A stretch of DNA of 64,000 bases from Calycina herbarum. Taxonomy: Eukaryota > Ascomycota > Leotiomycetes > Helotiales > Pezizellaceae. The position numbers and the translations under genes are program-made. The notes under the pieces were generated by a model that worked only from the letters and a program-made list of their open reading frames with translations, was not told the origin of the DNA and ran no database searches. Below, piece by piece: positions 9,716-23,310 of the stretch. The first letter of the stretch is position 1, and each line of letters begins with the position of its first letter. The stretch lies in the NCBI GenBank assembly GCA_001414485.1, contig LLEY01000033.1, positions 186,001-250,000 on the forward strand, in the 5' to 3' direction.

Positions 9716-12475
9716 ACAAGCTTCAAACCATCGACAGGTGGCTGAGGATGTCGAGAGATCATGTAGAAAGGCGGGGGTCGATGCGACCAGGTCGAGGTAA
9801 CTCTTTCGGGTCGTACCTGCTATTTCATACGTGTCGCAATGCTTGTCGCAACTCATCGTCGAGGTCGGGGCTGTGTTGAATTGCTGGGAGGGAAGGAGCG
9901 AGTGAGTCCTATGGACCCACTTCACAAACCACGACCCATTGCAGGTTAGCTCCGAGTATAACCCCCCTCTCGGATTCCCATGTCCAGAATTTTCTTTCTT
10001 GCTCTCTCGTGCACGCGCTTCGTTAGAGCTCGTAAGAAAACCTGCAACCTCCCTCGATCGCCGCCTTTAATGCACTTTAACCTTCCTGTAGCCATTCATA
10101 TTCCACTCTCTATTGTCTTCTCAAATGGAGGAGGGAACTTAAGGCGTGCACTTCGTCCTAAAGTACTCAAGCTGGCCATTGTTGTGAAGCCCATGCAGTA
10201 GATATTGGCCGGGCCCACAGTATAAAAAACAAAACCGGTTCGACATCATCAAGAGATCGGGAGACGCTTCTTTTTACTTTCATAGTGGAAGGAGTTCATT
10301 GCCTGAGTTGAGCTTCCTCCTCCCAAACTCCGATCAAAAAGAACATCGGGTTATCTACTTCATAAGCAACAAGTATAGGCTGGCCAGTACTAATGAGAAC
10401 CCCTAATTTATAATGTATAATCCAATAAATGACGTCAAACCATCAATAAATGGAAGAAAAATAAAACAGACAATTTGGTCCCAATTTGAATCTTCGTAAG
10501 ACTTCACCAATGCCATTGCGAAAATACTAGGCAGTCATCCACCTACACCACCAAACTGAATGAGGATTATTCCATCCCTACCTTCAATGACTTGCACCGT
10601 GTGATAACACGCTGATAAAAGCGATCCTTCCCTTTTGATTCAAACTCGAAATTGTCGTAACCACAGAGAGAAGGGAAGGCCACGACTCTGACCACGCTCA
10701 GAGTGGTCGGATTGCGCATGGTTTATCTCCAGCCATTACTCAGTAAAACTGGCAAATATAGGTATTAAATCAATCGTTATATGATAAACCCAGTCCCCTA
10801 ATCTCTAAATTCTTGATTCTTTATTCCCCCCCCCCCCTACCCATCAAGATCAAGGAAGTTGAAGGTATTCCGTTCCTTCCCTGGAACGACCAACCTCAAC
10901 CCCGCGACCCGTGTCTCTTTCCTCTTCCATTGACCTCGACCTTATCACCATGACGAGAAAAAGATATGAGAAGGAAAAGGAAGACCTAATCCTATATCTA
11001 CATCTAGTATCACTGCATAACTTCTTGCCACTTTTGTGTCCTACGTTTGACCTGCCCCTCTCCTCGGTGGCCAACTCCTCAATAATCGTGGTAGTAGGGT
11101 TGAACCTTTGTTTCTTTCGCTTCCAAAATTAAGCTATTAATTTAGTATACTTCTAGTTGGACTTTTCTATCAATTAGGCGAATTCCCTTGTACTCAATCA
11201 TTCGCTCAACACAAATATTTTCTTCGCCCTCGGGCTCGACTTGGAGACGAAGGATTTGAACTTATTTGAAACTTGCCAATGCGTTCATCAATTGAGAGTT
11301 TGTAGTTTTTGTTGCGTAATTTTGATAAGATTCAAGGGCTGCTTGCTAACACAACCCACTTGGGCACTACAGAATGGCTGATAAATGCTCTGTGATACAC
11401 AAAATGGGCTACTACTTCCTGAAGCCTTTGAAATACGACTTGTTGGCGGAAGTCAACGCAGCCTATGGGTTTCGGCGAAAGATCAGCAATTCTTCAGGGG
11501 TTCCCTAGTAAACCTCGTTTTTTCCCCGAAACAAAAGGTACAGACAAGCCAATACTCATTCTCCGTACAAGGTCATAAATTGGTAGAGTTCGAACAGTAA
11601 CAGATAATGATATCCTTGAAATTAACTAGCATAATTAAAGGTTCGTGAGAAGTTGGTATGGAATGGTATTTGAAATCAATTCCAAGGCTAAAATGCCGTG
11701 AGAGCTTAGAAAAAAGTATTGACCCCAACAAGCGACAAGTGACGTGGTTATGCATCTCCTGAAGGAGAAAGGTTTCCTGGGCGCTTACTCGAACCTGAAA
11801 ACTCTACAAGACTTAGGATGCTTGGTTATTGACCTGAACTGGAATTATTAAGCCCCAAGGCAACTTGATAAGTGTATCACACACAGAAATGAAGATATTG
11901 AGAAAAGAATGACAATAAGTTTTTAGCCCATTGAAAGAAGGAATGTACACTCGATCTACTCGAGATAGCATACTACTTCCAGCTTTAGTCAACTTAGATA
12001 TGGTCAGCGTTGAATAGTACTTTGAGCTGAACCATCCCTTGGGGCTCCTCGCTTATCCATTCGGAAGACTCTCCCCTGAGAACCTTGATGGCAGTTTGAA
12101 ATTCACTTCAAAGCTACAAGCGCAAGCTCCCATATTCCTTATTTACCCGTAAACTTTCCTTAGTGAATCCTTCTTCAATGACTCAAAAATCGCGCAAAAT
12201 TACCTCTAATTTAGCCACGTGGTACAATCTCAACCACCCATTCACTCGAACTTTGTCAAGCAACTCTACACGCTACACCCCCTCGTTTCCCAATAACATT
12301 ACTAAACCTTATCTAGACCCACTCTACCAATAACATATCCCCCTCATGACGCCACCGCTTCGCCAAAGGTCCATAAATACTCGTCTCCTTACACCTCCAA
12401 AACACTTCTCTGATCCAGCGACGATACACATCTACACCCAAACCCCCCACAGAGCAATCATCAGTCTTGTGCACA
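9716..12475. other. Gene-poor intergenic region
   Basis: About 2.8 kb holds only short unconvincing frames. A run of 12 C is at about 10826-10837. I saw no tRNA, no long repeat and no recognisable protein relic. Confidence 0.45.
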
Positions 12476-13357
12476 ATGCCCCATGCAGTCATCTCATACG
12501 GAGATCTCAATACTGAACACCAACCAACAAACACCGCCATCAATCTGGTACATAATCCATCAAACCCTTCTTTATTTCCAGAGGAAGAGTTTTTATTGAC
12601 CCCAGATTGTAGCATCGCACAAGATCATTCTCCTTTCCCCAGCGGAGCGGACCAACAAGCACAATACCCACACCAAACTCTCGTACCATCGCAAGACACA
12701 AACACAAACACAAACGCCCACCACCACCACCAAACATCACCAAACATCTATAACCAAATGGCAACAACTACCCTTTACTACGGCTGTCACCATCAACCTA
12801 ATTTAGCAACTAGTCTAACAGGTCGTAATCTAGGTGGCAACTCTCAAGTCGATACCACCTCCAACCCCGGACTCGCAGTGATTGTCCACCCCCGCTGGTG
12901 TCCTTATTGTCTCCGCGCCCGCGAAGAAAAAATCCGTGATAATTACGAAAACCGACGCATATTCCCTCCCTCGGCCGACAAAGACAAAGCACGTCAAGAG
13001 CGAGAATACAATGAGTACAGACGTGGAGTCATCGAAGGTCGAATCCGAGGATTATCAAGACCTCTCTATAACGGAAATGCAAATACCACTGGACTTTCGA
13101 ATGGAAATGGACAGTCGCAGGCTAGAGAGGAGGTTGATGATCGTCTTGTCACTATGATGAGTACTCAAAAGTTGACCCATTTTGATGAGGGGTGGACCAG
13201 GGAGCAGATGGAAATGGAGCAGTTTTTCCAGGATCAGAGACATTTTTGGAGAGGAATTAGGGCAGGAAGGAAGTTGCAGGTCGGAATAGAGTTAAAGGCT
13301 TTAAGGATTGCCGATGCGAAGGAGCGAAAAGAGTTTTTGGATAATGCCCTTCTTTGA
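12476..13357 (+). CDS. Hypothetical protein with a CPYC motif, 293 aa
   Basis: The frame opens with ATG at 12476 (MPHAVISYGD); a second possible start is the ATG at 12758 (MATTTLYYGCHH). The first 100 residues are low complexity (Asn, Thr, Gln, and an HHHH run), which favours caution over the early start. The conserved-looking part begins at WCPYCLRAREEKIRDNYENR and continues as a charged helical C-terminus. The Cys pair and the charged tail recall the gene at 8984. No catalytic motif, membrane segment or signal peptide is visible, and I do not recognise the family. Confidence 0.55.
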   Translation: MPHAVISYGDLNTEHQPTNTAINLVHNPSNPSLFPEEEFLLTPDCSIAQDHSPFPSGADQQAQYPHQTLVPSQDTNTNTNAHHHHQTSPNIYNQMATTTLYYGCHHQPNLATSLTGRNLGGNSQVDTTSNPGLAVIVHPRWCPYCLRAREEKIRDNYENRRIFPPSADKDKARQEREYNEYRRGVIEGRIRGLSRPLYNGNANTTGLSNGNGQSQAREEVDDRLVTMMSTQKLTHFDEGWTREQMEMEQFFQDQRHFWRGIRAGRKLQVGIELKALRIADAKERKEFLDNALL

Positions 13358-16300
13358 GGGGCATGTAGGGAGCTTGTAGGGAACTAGTGGAGGAGTTTTG
13401 ATTAGGCAAGGTATTTCGATTCTGAAAATACTAGTCTTATTTTTTTTATTTTTTTCTTCAAGGGAAGGAATTTTGGATAGTCCAACTGGAGGTGTATGGT
13501 ACTGTAGACTTCTAGAGTAAAAAGGATAATCCAACAAGAAAATATATTTCCTTTCCATAATTTCATAATTTAGTTGATGTGCAATACATGACCATCCATT
13601 TTGAAACATGAGTAGCCAGAATCATGATTCTTCCCCATCCTAAAATCCAAGTAACCCCTGATGGTTTCTTTCTTCAAAGGTCTACCAACCAACTTCGGCA
13701 AACCAAGCACCATTGACTCCCAGGTGTTTGCTAACATATTACAGACACATCTGTAGGACTCTATGAGCAAGGGAAAGAATTGAAACCCAAGTCCTTTCCA
13801 GACAAACAAGAACCTCGACAGTAACGAGAAAAGGACTTTCAAAAGTGATGACCATTGAGCATCAGTACAGAAAGCAAATAATTAGAATGAAAATTCCCTA
13901 GCAGGAGCGCGCACACCGAGTGGCAAGGAGGAAAACGGGGGCGGCTCGTCTAAGCAAAGCTGGCTGTTCCAGACGCTGTTCATTCCAAGAGTCGAGAAGT
14001 CAAAGTTAAACGCAGAACAAAGCACTCAATCCCATATCTCAACTTGAATGTCCGCACCCACCCAGTCTTTTTAAAAACGGTGCCAGATTTATAATCTGGT
14101 CAGTAAACACAGCACCAGATACCAAAACATAATCTCGACTCCGGCGGGAATTTATGCGTAATTAAACGACAACCGAAACACGGAAAAGCACAAAGTAAGC
14201 GCGGAAAAGTCTTAACAAATCACAGACCAAATGATCTCAAAAGCAGCTAGCAGCAGCACATACCACACCAAGCTCAAAGACAGCAGAATTTCTATCGCAT
14301 AAAACGTACCTTGAACACGTTGTAATTTCGGATCTCAAGAAGCACAAAATTAAACACGCGTTCAAATCTAAGAAATTTCCCTTTCTATCAAAGCTTCCCG
14401 AAACCAGGTCCATAAACTTGGAATCCCATTGATACAGAAAACTGTGAACCAGTTCAACTCTGAGAATCATTCCTCGTCCATCAGAGATCTCGAGGAAAAG
14501 AACGGGGGACAAATCATAGAGCAATTAGTGTCTTCTTACCCTCCGCACACCCACGGAAAATACACAGAACATAACGCGTTAGCCTTGACAAGTTGACCAT
14601 AGTGAAATATCTCAGGGGTAATAAAACACCGGAAAATCCAAACAATAGTCTAGCCAATGCGATGTCCATGAACAGGAATTTAATCTCCTCATACAAACGA
14701 ATCAGAAATTTCCTCCGCGCTCGGAACCGATGCTTAAGACCAACCAACAGCCGACAATAAAAGTCCTCGCATAAAAAGCAAATATGAAAGACGCCAATGA
14801 AATGGGAGCCTGTTCGGGACTCAAGTTCGAAAAAAGAAATATTAGAGACAACCCACGTACCGAAACCGAAAAACCTAGGTACTTGCTTCCGGTACTTGAG
14901 CGGTACGCAGGAGGCAGGTACGAAAAAAACAACCTCTCCCTCATGAACAAGAAAATTACGAGATCTGAATCATAGGAAGTTATGAGATGGAAACCCCTCC
15001 ACTGATTACGTCGTGAACGCCGGGCATTGCATTGCTCTCCGACACCCAACTATTCTCGGTCAGTTGTAGCTATCAATCCAGAAGGTCTAGGGAATCGATC
15101 TCCCAAAAATTCTCGGATAAAACTTCAATGACCATATATTGTTTCGCACAATTCTTGATGAAGTTAGGTGACGGAGAGCAATGACCAAATCTCTTGATGC
15201 GTGCCGGACCGGCGAGACAGAGGGATACTTCAATATACTTTTCTACCTGATCTCGGCCTCTTAACCTCATTTCTCGATAAGCTGGTTCGTGTTGGTTGTT
15301 GTAGGCCTTGGAGAGCGAGGGAGTAGACGAATTTCCGTTCTTCATCAAGAAGACAGTCGCCCCCCCGCGATACCTACCATTTCGACAACAAGAAAGAAGC
15401 ATGTACCTATAGGGAAGGCGAGGGCGGGGTTGTATTCTGGAGGTGGTCAGAGTCGTGCCTTCGCTTCTTGCTCTCGTTGTGGTGAGGGAGCTGATGTCAA
15501 GTGGGGTTGTTTGTCCAGAGTCGCGCCTTCGGTCCTGGCTCTGGAAAGGATAGCACGAGGTTGAGGTCGACGATGATTCAAGGATAGAGGGGAGGAGCGA
15601 CTGGGAGATTAGGTTGCAAAAAACCCCCGACGGAGGAAAGCACCAATGATGGGAGTCTCTAATTCCATACCTAGGTATGAGGCTGCCGATACTCAGGTAG
15701 AAATTGGAGAACTCAACCACCTGCACCTGGGCGTCTAAGTATATCACGTGTGCACAACTATCTCAGCATCTCCGTACAAGCATCTTTACGCCACGGGCGA
15801 AAGACAGCCATGGATGCAAGAAACAAAAACTCTAAATTACGATAGCGGAAGATCGATGAGATGCAGTGATGGTGCTCGCACCTCTTTCCCATTTTCCTCT
15901 TTATCTGACACACATCCTTTTTTTTCCCATTCGCAAGCTCGTAGTAGACCCATCGCACAGACTTCCGTCCAACCCCCCCTCACCTCAACCTCTATATTTT
16001 CTGATGCAGAACATCATGATAACAATATACGAGCGGAGGAACCAATAAGAATTCTTAGACCCGTATTTCCTCTTTCGTTGACGTGAGTTAATATCGAATG
16101 AATTTTAATATGTGATCCTTCAAGAATCTATGATGCCATGATTTTGGGTGTACAGAAGGTTACGGAAAATGGATGGTAGACGATGTGCAGGAATGGATGC
16201 AGGATGCCGTCAGACGGCACATTTTTTATTTATCCTTGGTGTTGCTTGAGATTCCACGATTGACTATCCTAAAGAAGATCAAGCATACGAGAGGCCCTTG

Positions 16301-19185
16301 ACTGTGGTAGTTAGTTGGTAAGAATTGCATTAACCCGAATGTTGAAACCCGAGATGGTGTAGTGTAGTGGTATAGGTGTGGGTAGTGTTAGTTGATATTC
16401 ATCCCGTCGTATTTCCCCGAGTTCAAACCTCCTCAGCCACGGATTTTCCCACGCTGAAGAACATCAATGCTTACTGACTGTTGGTAACCAGATGGTGGTT
16501 GGTTCTGATTCTTGATATAAGAATAGCTGCATGTCTGTGTGCTTGAGAAGGAAGGGGTTCATGCACCAAAGTGCCACGACAAACGCCCTCGAGTACCCCC
16601 CTTTTTTGACGACCGAACACCACCTTCCCATTTGTTGCGTCGGCAGTGCTGCTCTTTGATATAGCGAGACAAGGTTGGTATAGTTCGCTACATCTTGAGC
16701 TGAGAAGCACGAGGGAGACTTGAGAGCGGGGAGATCTTGGGAGGATCTCGATGAACGGTGAACGATTGTCGGACCAAAACCCCATTTCCAGGAAAAACTC
16801 CTCGGGAGTCCGTGAGTTAAGTCTGCCTAGAAGGAAATCAAGCGTATGGTTACAAAAGGGAAGCCCACGTTTTCCGTTAGAATGTCGGATTTAATATTGG
16901 GATGGAAATGGCGAGGTGCAGCAGGACTGCAAGTCAACACAACCACCACATGTTATCCATGCGCCATCGTACATTTTGGGAGGGGCCATGGTCGTTTCGA
17001 AGGATTCCGGAGGTGGCGACAAGAAGGAGCTGATATGTGTAGGTTCTTACTTCTTACTTCGGCCTGCCTAACAGTTTGTGCTTATTTCCATGGCTTATTG
17101 TTACTGAAGTCGGATCGTTAAGAAGCAAGTAGGTTGACTGCAATCTGAGGAAGCCTGGTTGAGGTGTACAACTGCTTACCTACATCGTTGTAGCTGGAGG
17201 CGATACTCTTAATTCAACAACCACAGTCAAAGATTGAAGATTGATCGTATTAACGTCGGTGATAAGACTAAATAGTCGAGGCGGAAAATGTAAAACAACG
17301 ACACTTGGGTTCACCCGTTCACCCAGAAAGATCTAGGGAAGCTAAGTGGGGGATCATCAACGACCATGGCAACCATGACTGTGAGCTGATGACTGTGAGC
17401 TGAAGAGGCGGAGCGGTGGTGTATTCTTGATGGTGTCGTACTAGCATTATCATTCATTCGCATGATTTGCCTGTGCTTCATCATCTAGTGTAGCTGACGA
17501 TCTGCTCAACCTCAACCGGGCTGGCAGGTCGTACGCGTACGGGAAGGCTTTCCAGCATGGCTGACTCCTGACTCTTTTTTCCCACCTCTTTGGCTGCCAA
17601 ATATTGAGTGTGATATGGTGTTTTCCCCAAAACAGTTTACTCGCCCCAATTAACCCCACACCTTCTCCCTTTTTCCAAGTATCCAAGCGTGGAAAGGCCA
17701 AGAAGCCCGCCCAGTGCTCCATGTCTTTGCCTGCCCTGCTTGAGCGGCCCCTCTTGCCTAAAATTCGTTCGCAAGATGCACCAGGAGGGCTCTATCACAC
17801 GGCATTTGACTTTCTGAAATTCGCTCTTCACTCTTGGGAAAACTCCAAAAATACAGAGATCTTCTGTCTCAACTTTGGATGGGTGTTGTGCGTGTGGTGT
17901 TGCGCTCTAGCTGCCGTGTCTTAAAAGTTGGAGCCACCAAAAACTCGACCGACCCTGCTGTTGGATCTCCTCTCCTCCCATCCCAGACAGAAAGATATTG
18001 CCAAACCATCCCCGTCCATGTCAAGACTTCAAGCCACAACATCTGCATTAGACGAAACGTGGTTTTGATTGGGACGGCTTGTTAAGTAGAAATTCCAGAA
18101 ACACCAAGACACTCCCCAAATTACCCATTGGCTTTTGACCGGAGTGATAGCTGCCTCTCTCGCCTCTTTAAGTCTCAGGTCCCCTGGCATATTCTCCGGC
18201 CCCAACCTCCATCAAGACTTTCACACCAGCACCCACAGCAACCCCCTGAGCATCCCCTAGGGTCAATAGCGTGTGCATCTACGGTCGCCCAAAACCCCAC
18301 TATTTCCCGGCCAAACCGTTCGTTTGCAGGTCGACGGGTGTTCCTGAGGGAAGGGGATAATTATTGTGTCCTCTACCTACTCTGCTTGTCCTGGTGCTCT
18401 ACTCTAGTCTCTAGATCCCCAGCTTCGACTTCACGTTTGACAGCAGCAGTAGCACGACACGCGGGTTGGAGTGTTGACAGCCTCTCGACCATCACAACCC
18501 TCCCACTCCCAATCCACTACAACCTCCCACCAGCTGTGTGCAGTGCAGATGGTGCAGCCCCATCTCTCGTCATCTTTCCTGTTACACCATTCGTCTTCGA
18601 GTCCCGCTGCGCTGCGCTGCCCGACTCCCGATTTTGAGTCCACGGAAACATCCCAGGTATGTGCTGAAGCTGCGTTTCGTATTTACAGGCACCACCCTTT
18701 GAGAAGGTCTACCAGCGACACTTTGCATCTGGACCTCTTTTCAACCTCCCACCGAAATTGTTTCCTGCCTCTTTCCACAAACAAATTCGGTCGGAAAGGA
18801 CTGCACAGAGTCATATTAGACAGAGAGAGCCAGGCGCTGCGCTCAATTACTCAATCCATCTGGCTGGTCAGCGACTGTATGCACAATTTCGATCTTACCA
18901 GAATCCAGTCATTCCAGCCTTACCATCAGTTCGTCTACAATTGTCGCATCTTCAAAGGCTAATCCAAAGTTTGTAGACAGAGTTCATCAGGCATCGGATG
19001 TCGTCAAATAATTAAGATCGGAACTATCAGCAACAACCTTCACCTTCCATCAGAAAATTATTTCGGCTCAACCAACAACAAACCACCTTTGAGAACCAAA
19101 CGATCTCCATCCGATTTGGAGTGAAACAACATATCAGGAGACGAAGCAGCTCCAAGTGAGTTTGCGGAAGGAGAAACAATCAACA
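13358..19185. other. Long gene-poor region upstream of the large disordered protein gene
   Basis: About 5.8 kb lacks a convincing coding sequence. Several frames of 100-220 codons occur (for example 15073-15747 minus and 18128-18637 plus), but none starts at a good ATG with recognisable protein. From about 17900 the plus strand is pyrimidine-rich and probably contains the promoter and a long transcribed leader of the gene at 19186. A weak tRNA-like stretch is near 16355-16440 but does not fold properly. Confidence 0.45.
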
Positions 19186-22100
19186 ATGGCGCCTCCAGAT
19201 ATCGTTCTTTATCCTCGCGCAGGACGCTCCCAGAGCATCTCTAGCGACCGACCATCTACCAGCTATGGTGGCTTGATGTCACCAACGCTCCTAATCTCCC
19301 CGGAACCTGGATTTATTGCTGCCTCCGCAGCTTCACAAATTGTCACCAATGACCATGATAGTCAGGCAGAGAGTTGGCTTGACCAACATGGAATTGAGCC
19401 ATCAGGGGAAACTGCATTGGTTGCACAGCCAGCCCTGCGATTGGTAAACCGATTCTTGGACCAACTTCTCTTCAACTTTCTCTCAGTCTCAAAATCCACA
19501 TCCCTTACTTCACTACGCCCAGCCGTCAGTGAGGTATTAAAGCCAAAACTCGCCAGGGATGCTATCAATGGGGCAGACCAGGAATTACACGAATACTTGG
19601 GCGACGGAGATGACGAGCAAATAATGGCATACCACAACGGGCTAGAGGCTGATGGCGATTGGGATCTGGAATTAATTTGGAAGCGCACACGACTACGATG
19701 CATGGTTTATTCGTCATTGGGCGACATGGAGGAGGAAGACGAGGATTTCTACACTGAACAAGAGCATTTGGAATCTAGAAGCAACGGCCCACTCTCTCCA
19801 AGCTCAGGCGTGGTTTCCCCAGCTGTTGCAATTTTCCTCACTTCGATTCTTGAATTTGTGGGCGAACAGGTTTTGGTGGTAGCTGGTCAAGCAGCATACC
19901 AGCGTCTGCGAACAAAATACGAAAAGGAGGCCAGAGATGGTACAAGCGTCCCAACAGAGATCGCAGAGCGGGTCGTGGTCGAAGACACAGACGTGGAGCG
20001 AGTTGCACTCGATAGGACTTTGGGTCGGTTATGGAGAGGCTGGAAGAAGCGCGTACGATCACCCACCACTTCTATCTCACTCAGCCGATCGTTCTCGCGA
20101 GAGTCATTACAATCTCAGCTAGCTAATCGAGCAACCGCCACTCCCCCCGAGGAACAAATGGACGACGCCATCCGTAGACCATCACTAGCAGCTGTTCTTG
20201 CGGAGTACGAAGTTGCAGCTGGAATTCCATTACCAATGACGGACGACGATGTTCGCGAAATTGAGATACCAGGACTTGCAGCTGAAATCAAGGACGACCT
20301 AGAGACCGATGCGCCAACTAGCGAGGTTGATGCTCCACAACCGCGGCCAAAAAGTATGGTTTTCTTTGCACAATTCCCACTCACGCCTACGGAGGATGGA
20401 GAACCAGTATCTTCGCTACCGGTTTCAAGAAAGCGATCCAACTCATTGCCAACTCCAACACCCTCTCCATACAACCCTTCCAAACGACTAAAGTTTGAGG
20501 ACAGTGAGAATTATGGAAAAGAAGAAGTCGAGAAATCCGATGAGGCGCAAGATGAGGCTGTCGAAAATGCAACCCCCGAATTGAGTGCTGAACCAAAATC
20601 CCAACCAGACCGTGGTGAGAGTGTAATTCCGGGAATTGTTGCCGGTGTAGTTGCTGCGGGTGCCGTGGCAGCAGCTGGAATAGTTTCTGTTGTTCAAGGA
20701 AAGGCACCTCAAACTGAAATCGACTCCAAGTCCGAAATTGATTCCGATGAGGAACCAGAGGAGGCGGTAATTCTTACAGCTCGTGTGTCGGTTGGTGGCG
20801 GTTCCCCCAACGACCCAGTAGGTCTCTCTAGACGTTCTAGTATTCGTTCACACAGTGGTCATTCGTCTGTGCGAGTGATCGACGTCGCTAGGACTCCATC
20901 ATTATCACGAACTGGATCTGTTGATAAGAGACAGGGAGATCGCATGGCAGAGCGTGTTGGTTCTCGGCCTACAAGCATTCACGCACCTCTCACCTCTGGA
21001 ACACCTTCTCCACGGGTTTCGAGCCCAATGACACGCGGGGGTTCGAATCGTAGCTCAATTGTTCGCAACGCTTCAACAGGAAACGCTCATAGCAGTGAAG
21101 AGTCTATCACGGAAGAGAAGGAGGCATATGAGTCGGAGACAGAGCTCGACACCGCAATACCAGCCGAACTTGCCGCAGCCATGCAAGGTGTCGATTTTGA
21201 CTTTAGCCCAACTCACCAGGAAGCAAAAGTAGTCACTAGGCAGGCTACTAAGGAACCTGCTCCGTTCAAATTGTCTGCAGTCCCTCCACCCCGCAAGGCT
21301 GTTGCAAAGTCCCCTACTAAAGACCAACTTAATGGACGTTTGCAACCCAGGCCTGAGAATAAGGCGCCTTCCTTGACACCACTACGTGAATTGATGGATG
21401 TTGCTCACGGCACTTCAGACGAAGCGAGCTCTCTGGCCCCAAGTTATGATACCTATAGCACATCGGAATATGGCAAAAACGGGCACCAACCATCGTCGCA
21501 AATTCCCACGAAACGAGGAGTGGAGCAACAAAAACCCCTACGTGCCATCAATACAAATCTTCCTCGTGTTCCTACAGCACGTTCAGCGGATCCAAACAGA
21601 AAGCGATCAACCTCGATCCAGAAATCTCCACATCAATCGGCTTCAGGTTCTGATACCGCAAGTCAAAAACATGTTGCAACACGGGGCTCGGAGGAAGGAT
21701 CCATTGCCGAGAGCAAGGGACAGAGTTTTGAGCAACTTATTAGAAGTGACGAGACCATCCAGTACACTCTCACCCCGCAGACCATGCGCAACATTGAAGT
21801 AAGTGAATTTTACAGATAGTTCAGACGCAATTACTAATTCAAATCATAGTCACCTGATAGTCCTCGTGGTACCAGCTCCATCAAAGCAAACACACACGAA
21901 GTTCCCCGACCAGGAACCAGTCGATCAGGCTCTTCGTCCAACAGATACATGGGAGGTCTACGTTCAAATCCGGTCGAGGGCAGCAGCGTGGGATCTAGAG
22001 CTGCGCCCGGAGCCAACATTGGATCGAAGCTACGACCTAATGTTCCTCAACCAAGAGATGCGAGAATCGATCGAGACTCCATTGGAGACTTTGCCGAATT

Positions 22101-23310
22101 TATCAGAAGTACCGGACCAGCAAACTCTTATGAGCAGGTTCCAACTCGTCCTGTCCAAGGCCACCGTGGAACGAATGGTACACCAAGAAATGTCAGTGGC
22201 TCAGTCCCACGTACTGCTAGCCCAGCAAATCTTCCACGTCGTGCAGAGTCATCTGCTGGTCGAAAGAAGTTGCAGGCTAGAGATGCAGTCGTACCTCGTG
22301 GAGACAGCATCAGTGATTTGATTGACTTTGTTCGATCAGGACCACAACTCGATAAGGAGGGACAACATAGAATTTCGCGAACGGTGGCACCATTCCGAAG
22401 CACTATGGATTCTGATCAAATGACGGGTGCCGTTGGTGGAAAGGCAATTGACGCTACTCTGCATGAACCACGCTACAGCCAAACAACATCCACCTCTGTA
22501 CAAAGTTCTGTCACTTCACAATCCGGATTGTTGAAGAATGCTGCCATGAACAAGCCTCTGCCAACTCAACGAAATGATTTTGACGAGCCCGACATGATGC
22601 CAAAGCGAAAGACTCGACGTGTCCGAGATCCATACGCTATCGATTTCTCTGATGAAGAAGAGGACTACAACCCTACCCCAAAGGCCAAACCCATCAAAGA
22701 AGAGAGTCTTGCGGATTTCCTTCGAAATGTCCCTCCTCCACCAGAACCTGTCACAACCTCCGTCTTCGACACCGTACCAAAACCACCAGGAAAGGATGTT
22801 AGAAAGAAGTCGAGTACTACCAGTTTGATGCATCGCTTTGGTCGACGTGGCTCGGAATCTCCAGCAAACCCAAAGCCCAAAACCTCTTCGGGTCCTGTAC
22901 TTCAAAAACCAAGAACAGCGAACGGACCAGCACCAGCAGTTCAAAAGCCCAAGACTTCCTCAGGACCAGAATCACGCTCAGTTAATTCTCGAAACGGTGT
23001 TAACACGCATGCGCCAATTAATGCCAGATTTACGACCATGACCGCTCCACCACAGGAGAGTAGCCGTAGTGACAACTATGCTCCGCAAGTCGAGTCAGCT
23101 CGCAGCAGAGTACCAAGAAAGGCTTATCAACCACGAGAGGCTGTTGCTGCACCAGTCAGTAGAACAAATGACCTCGCCGACTTTCTGATGAGCAATGAAC
23201 CTCCTCCACGAGCTCAGACACAGCCACAACCTTTCGTCTTGAACTCGAACTCGCCCAAGGAAGAAAGCAGCACTTTCCAACGCATGTTTGGCCGAAAGAA
23301 GGTTCACTGA
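19186..23310 (+). CDS. Large, mostly disordered protein with conserved N-terminal domain, 1357 aa
   Basis: Exons are 19186-21798 and 21850-23310; the 51-nt intron has GTAAGT, a TACTAAT branch site and CATAG, and joins in phase 0. The start context CAACAATGGCG is strong. Residues about 85-260 look globular: a helical segment LRLVNRFLDQLLFNFLSVSK reminiscent of a histone-fold start, then WDLELIWKRTRLRCMVYSS, then PAVAIFLTSILEFVGEQVL. The rest is rich in Ser, Pro, Thr and charged residues and is probably disordered, with a short hydrophobic Gly/Ala/Val stretch (GIVAGVVAAGAVAAAGIVSV) near residue 490. DLADFLMSNEPPP-like and SISDLIDFVRSG-like repeats in the second exon may be short binding motifs. 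I recognise the layout from filamentous fungi but cannot name a function. Confidence 0.85.

Noticed and set aside
15073..15747. 224-codon minus-strand open frame.
   Set aside because: It starts at GTG, has no recognisable motif, low-complexity composition and no supporting promoter or splice context.
16354..16440. tRNA-like stretch (GGTGTAGTGTAGTGG followed by GAGTTCAAACC).
   Set aside because: It recalls A-box and B-box sequences, but the acceptor ends do not pair and the T-stem is broken; at best a decayed tRNA.
18128..18962. Overlapping plus-strand frames of 160-170 codons.
   Set aside because: They lie in the pyrimidine-rich leader of the large gene and read as Ser/Pro/His-rich sequence in more than one frame, which is a composition effect.
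21803..22321. 172-codon plus-strand frame crossing the intron of the large gene.
   Set aside because: It is a shadow of exon 2 in another frame; the spliced frame continues to 23310 with consistent composition.
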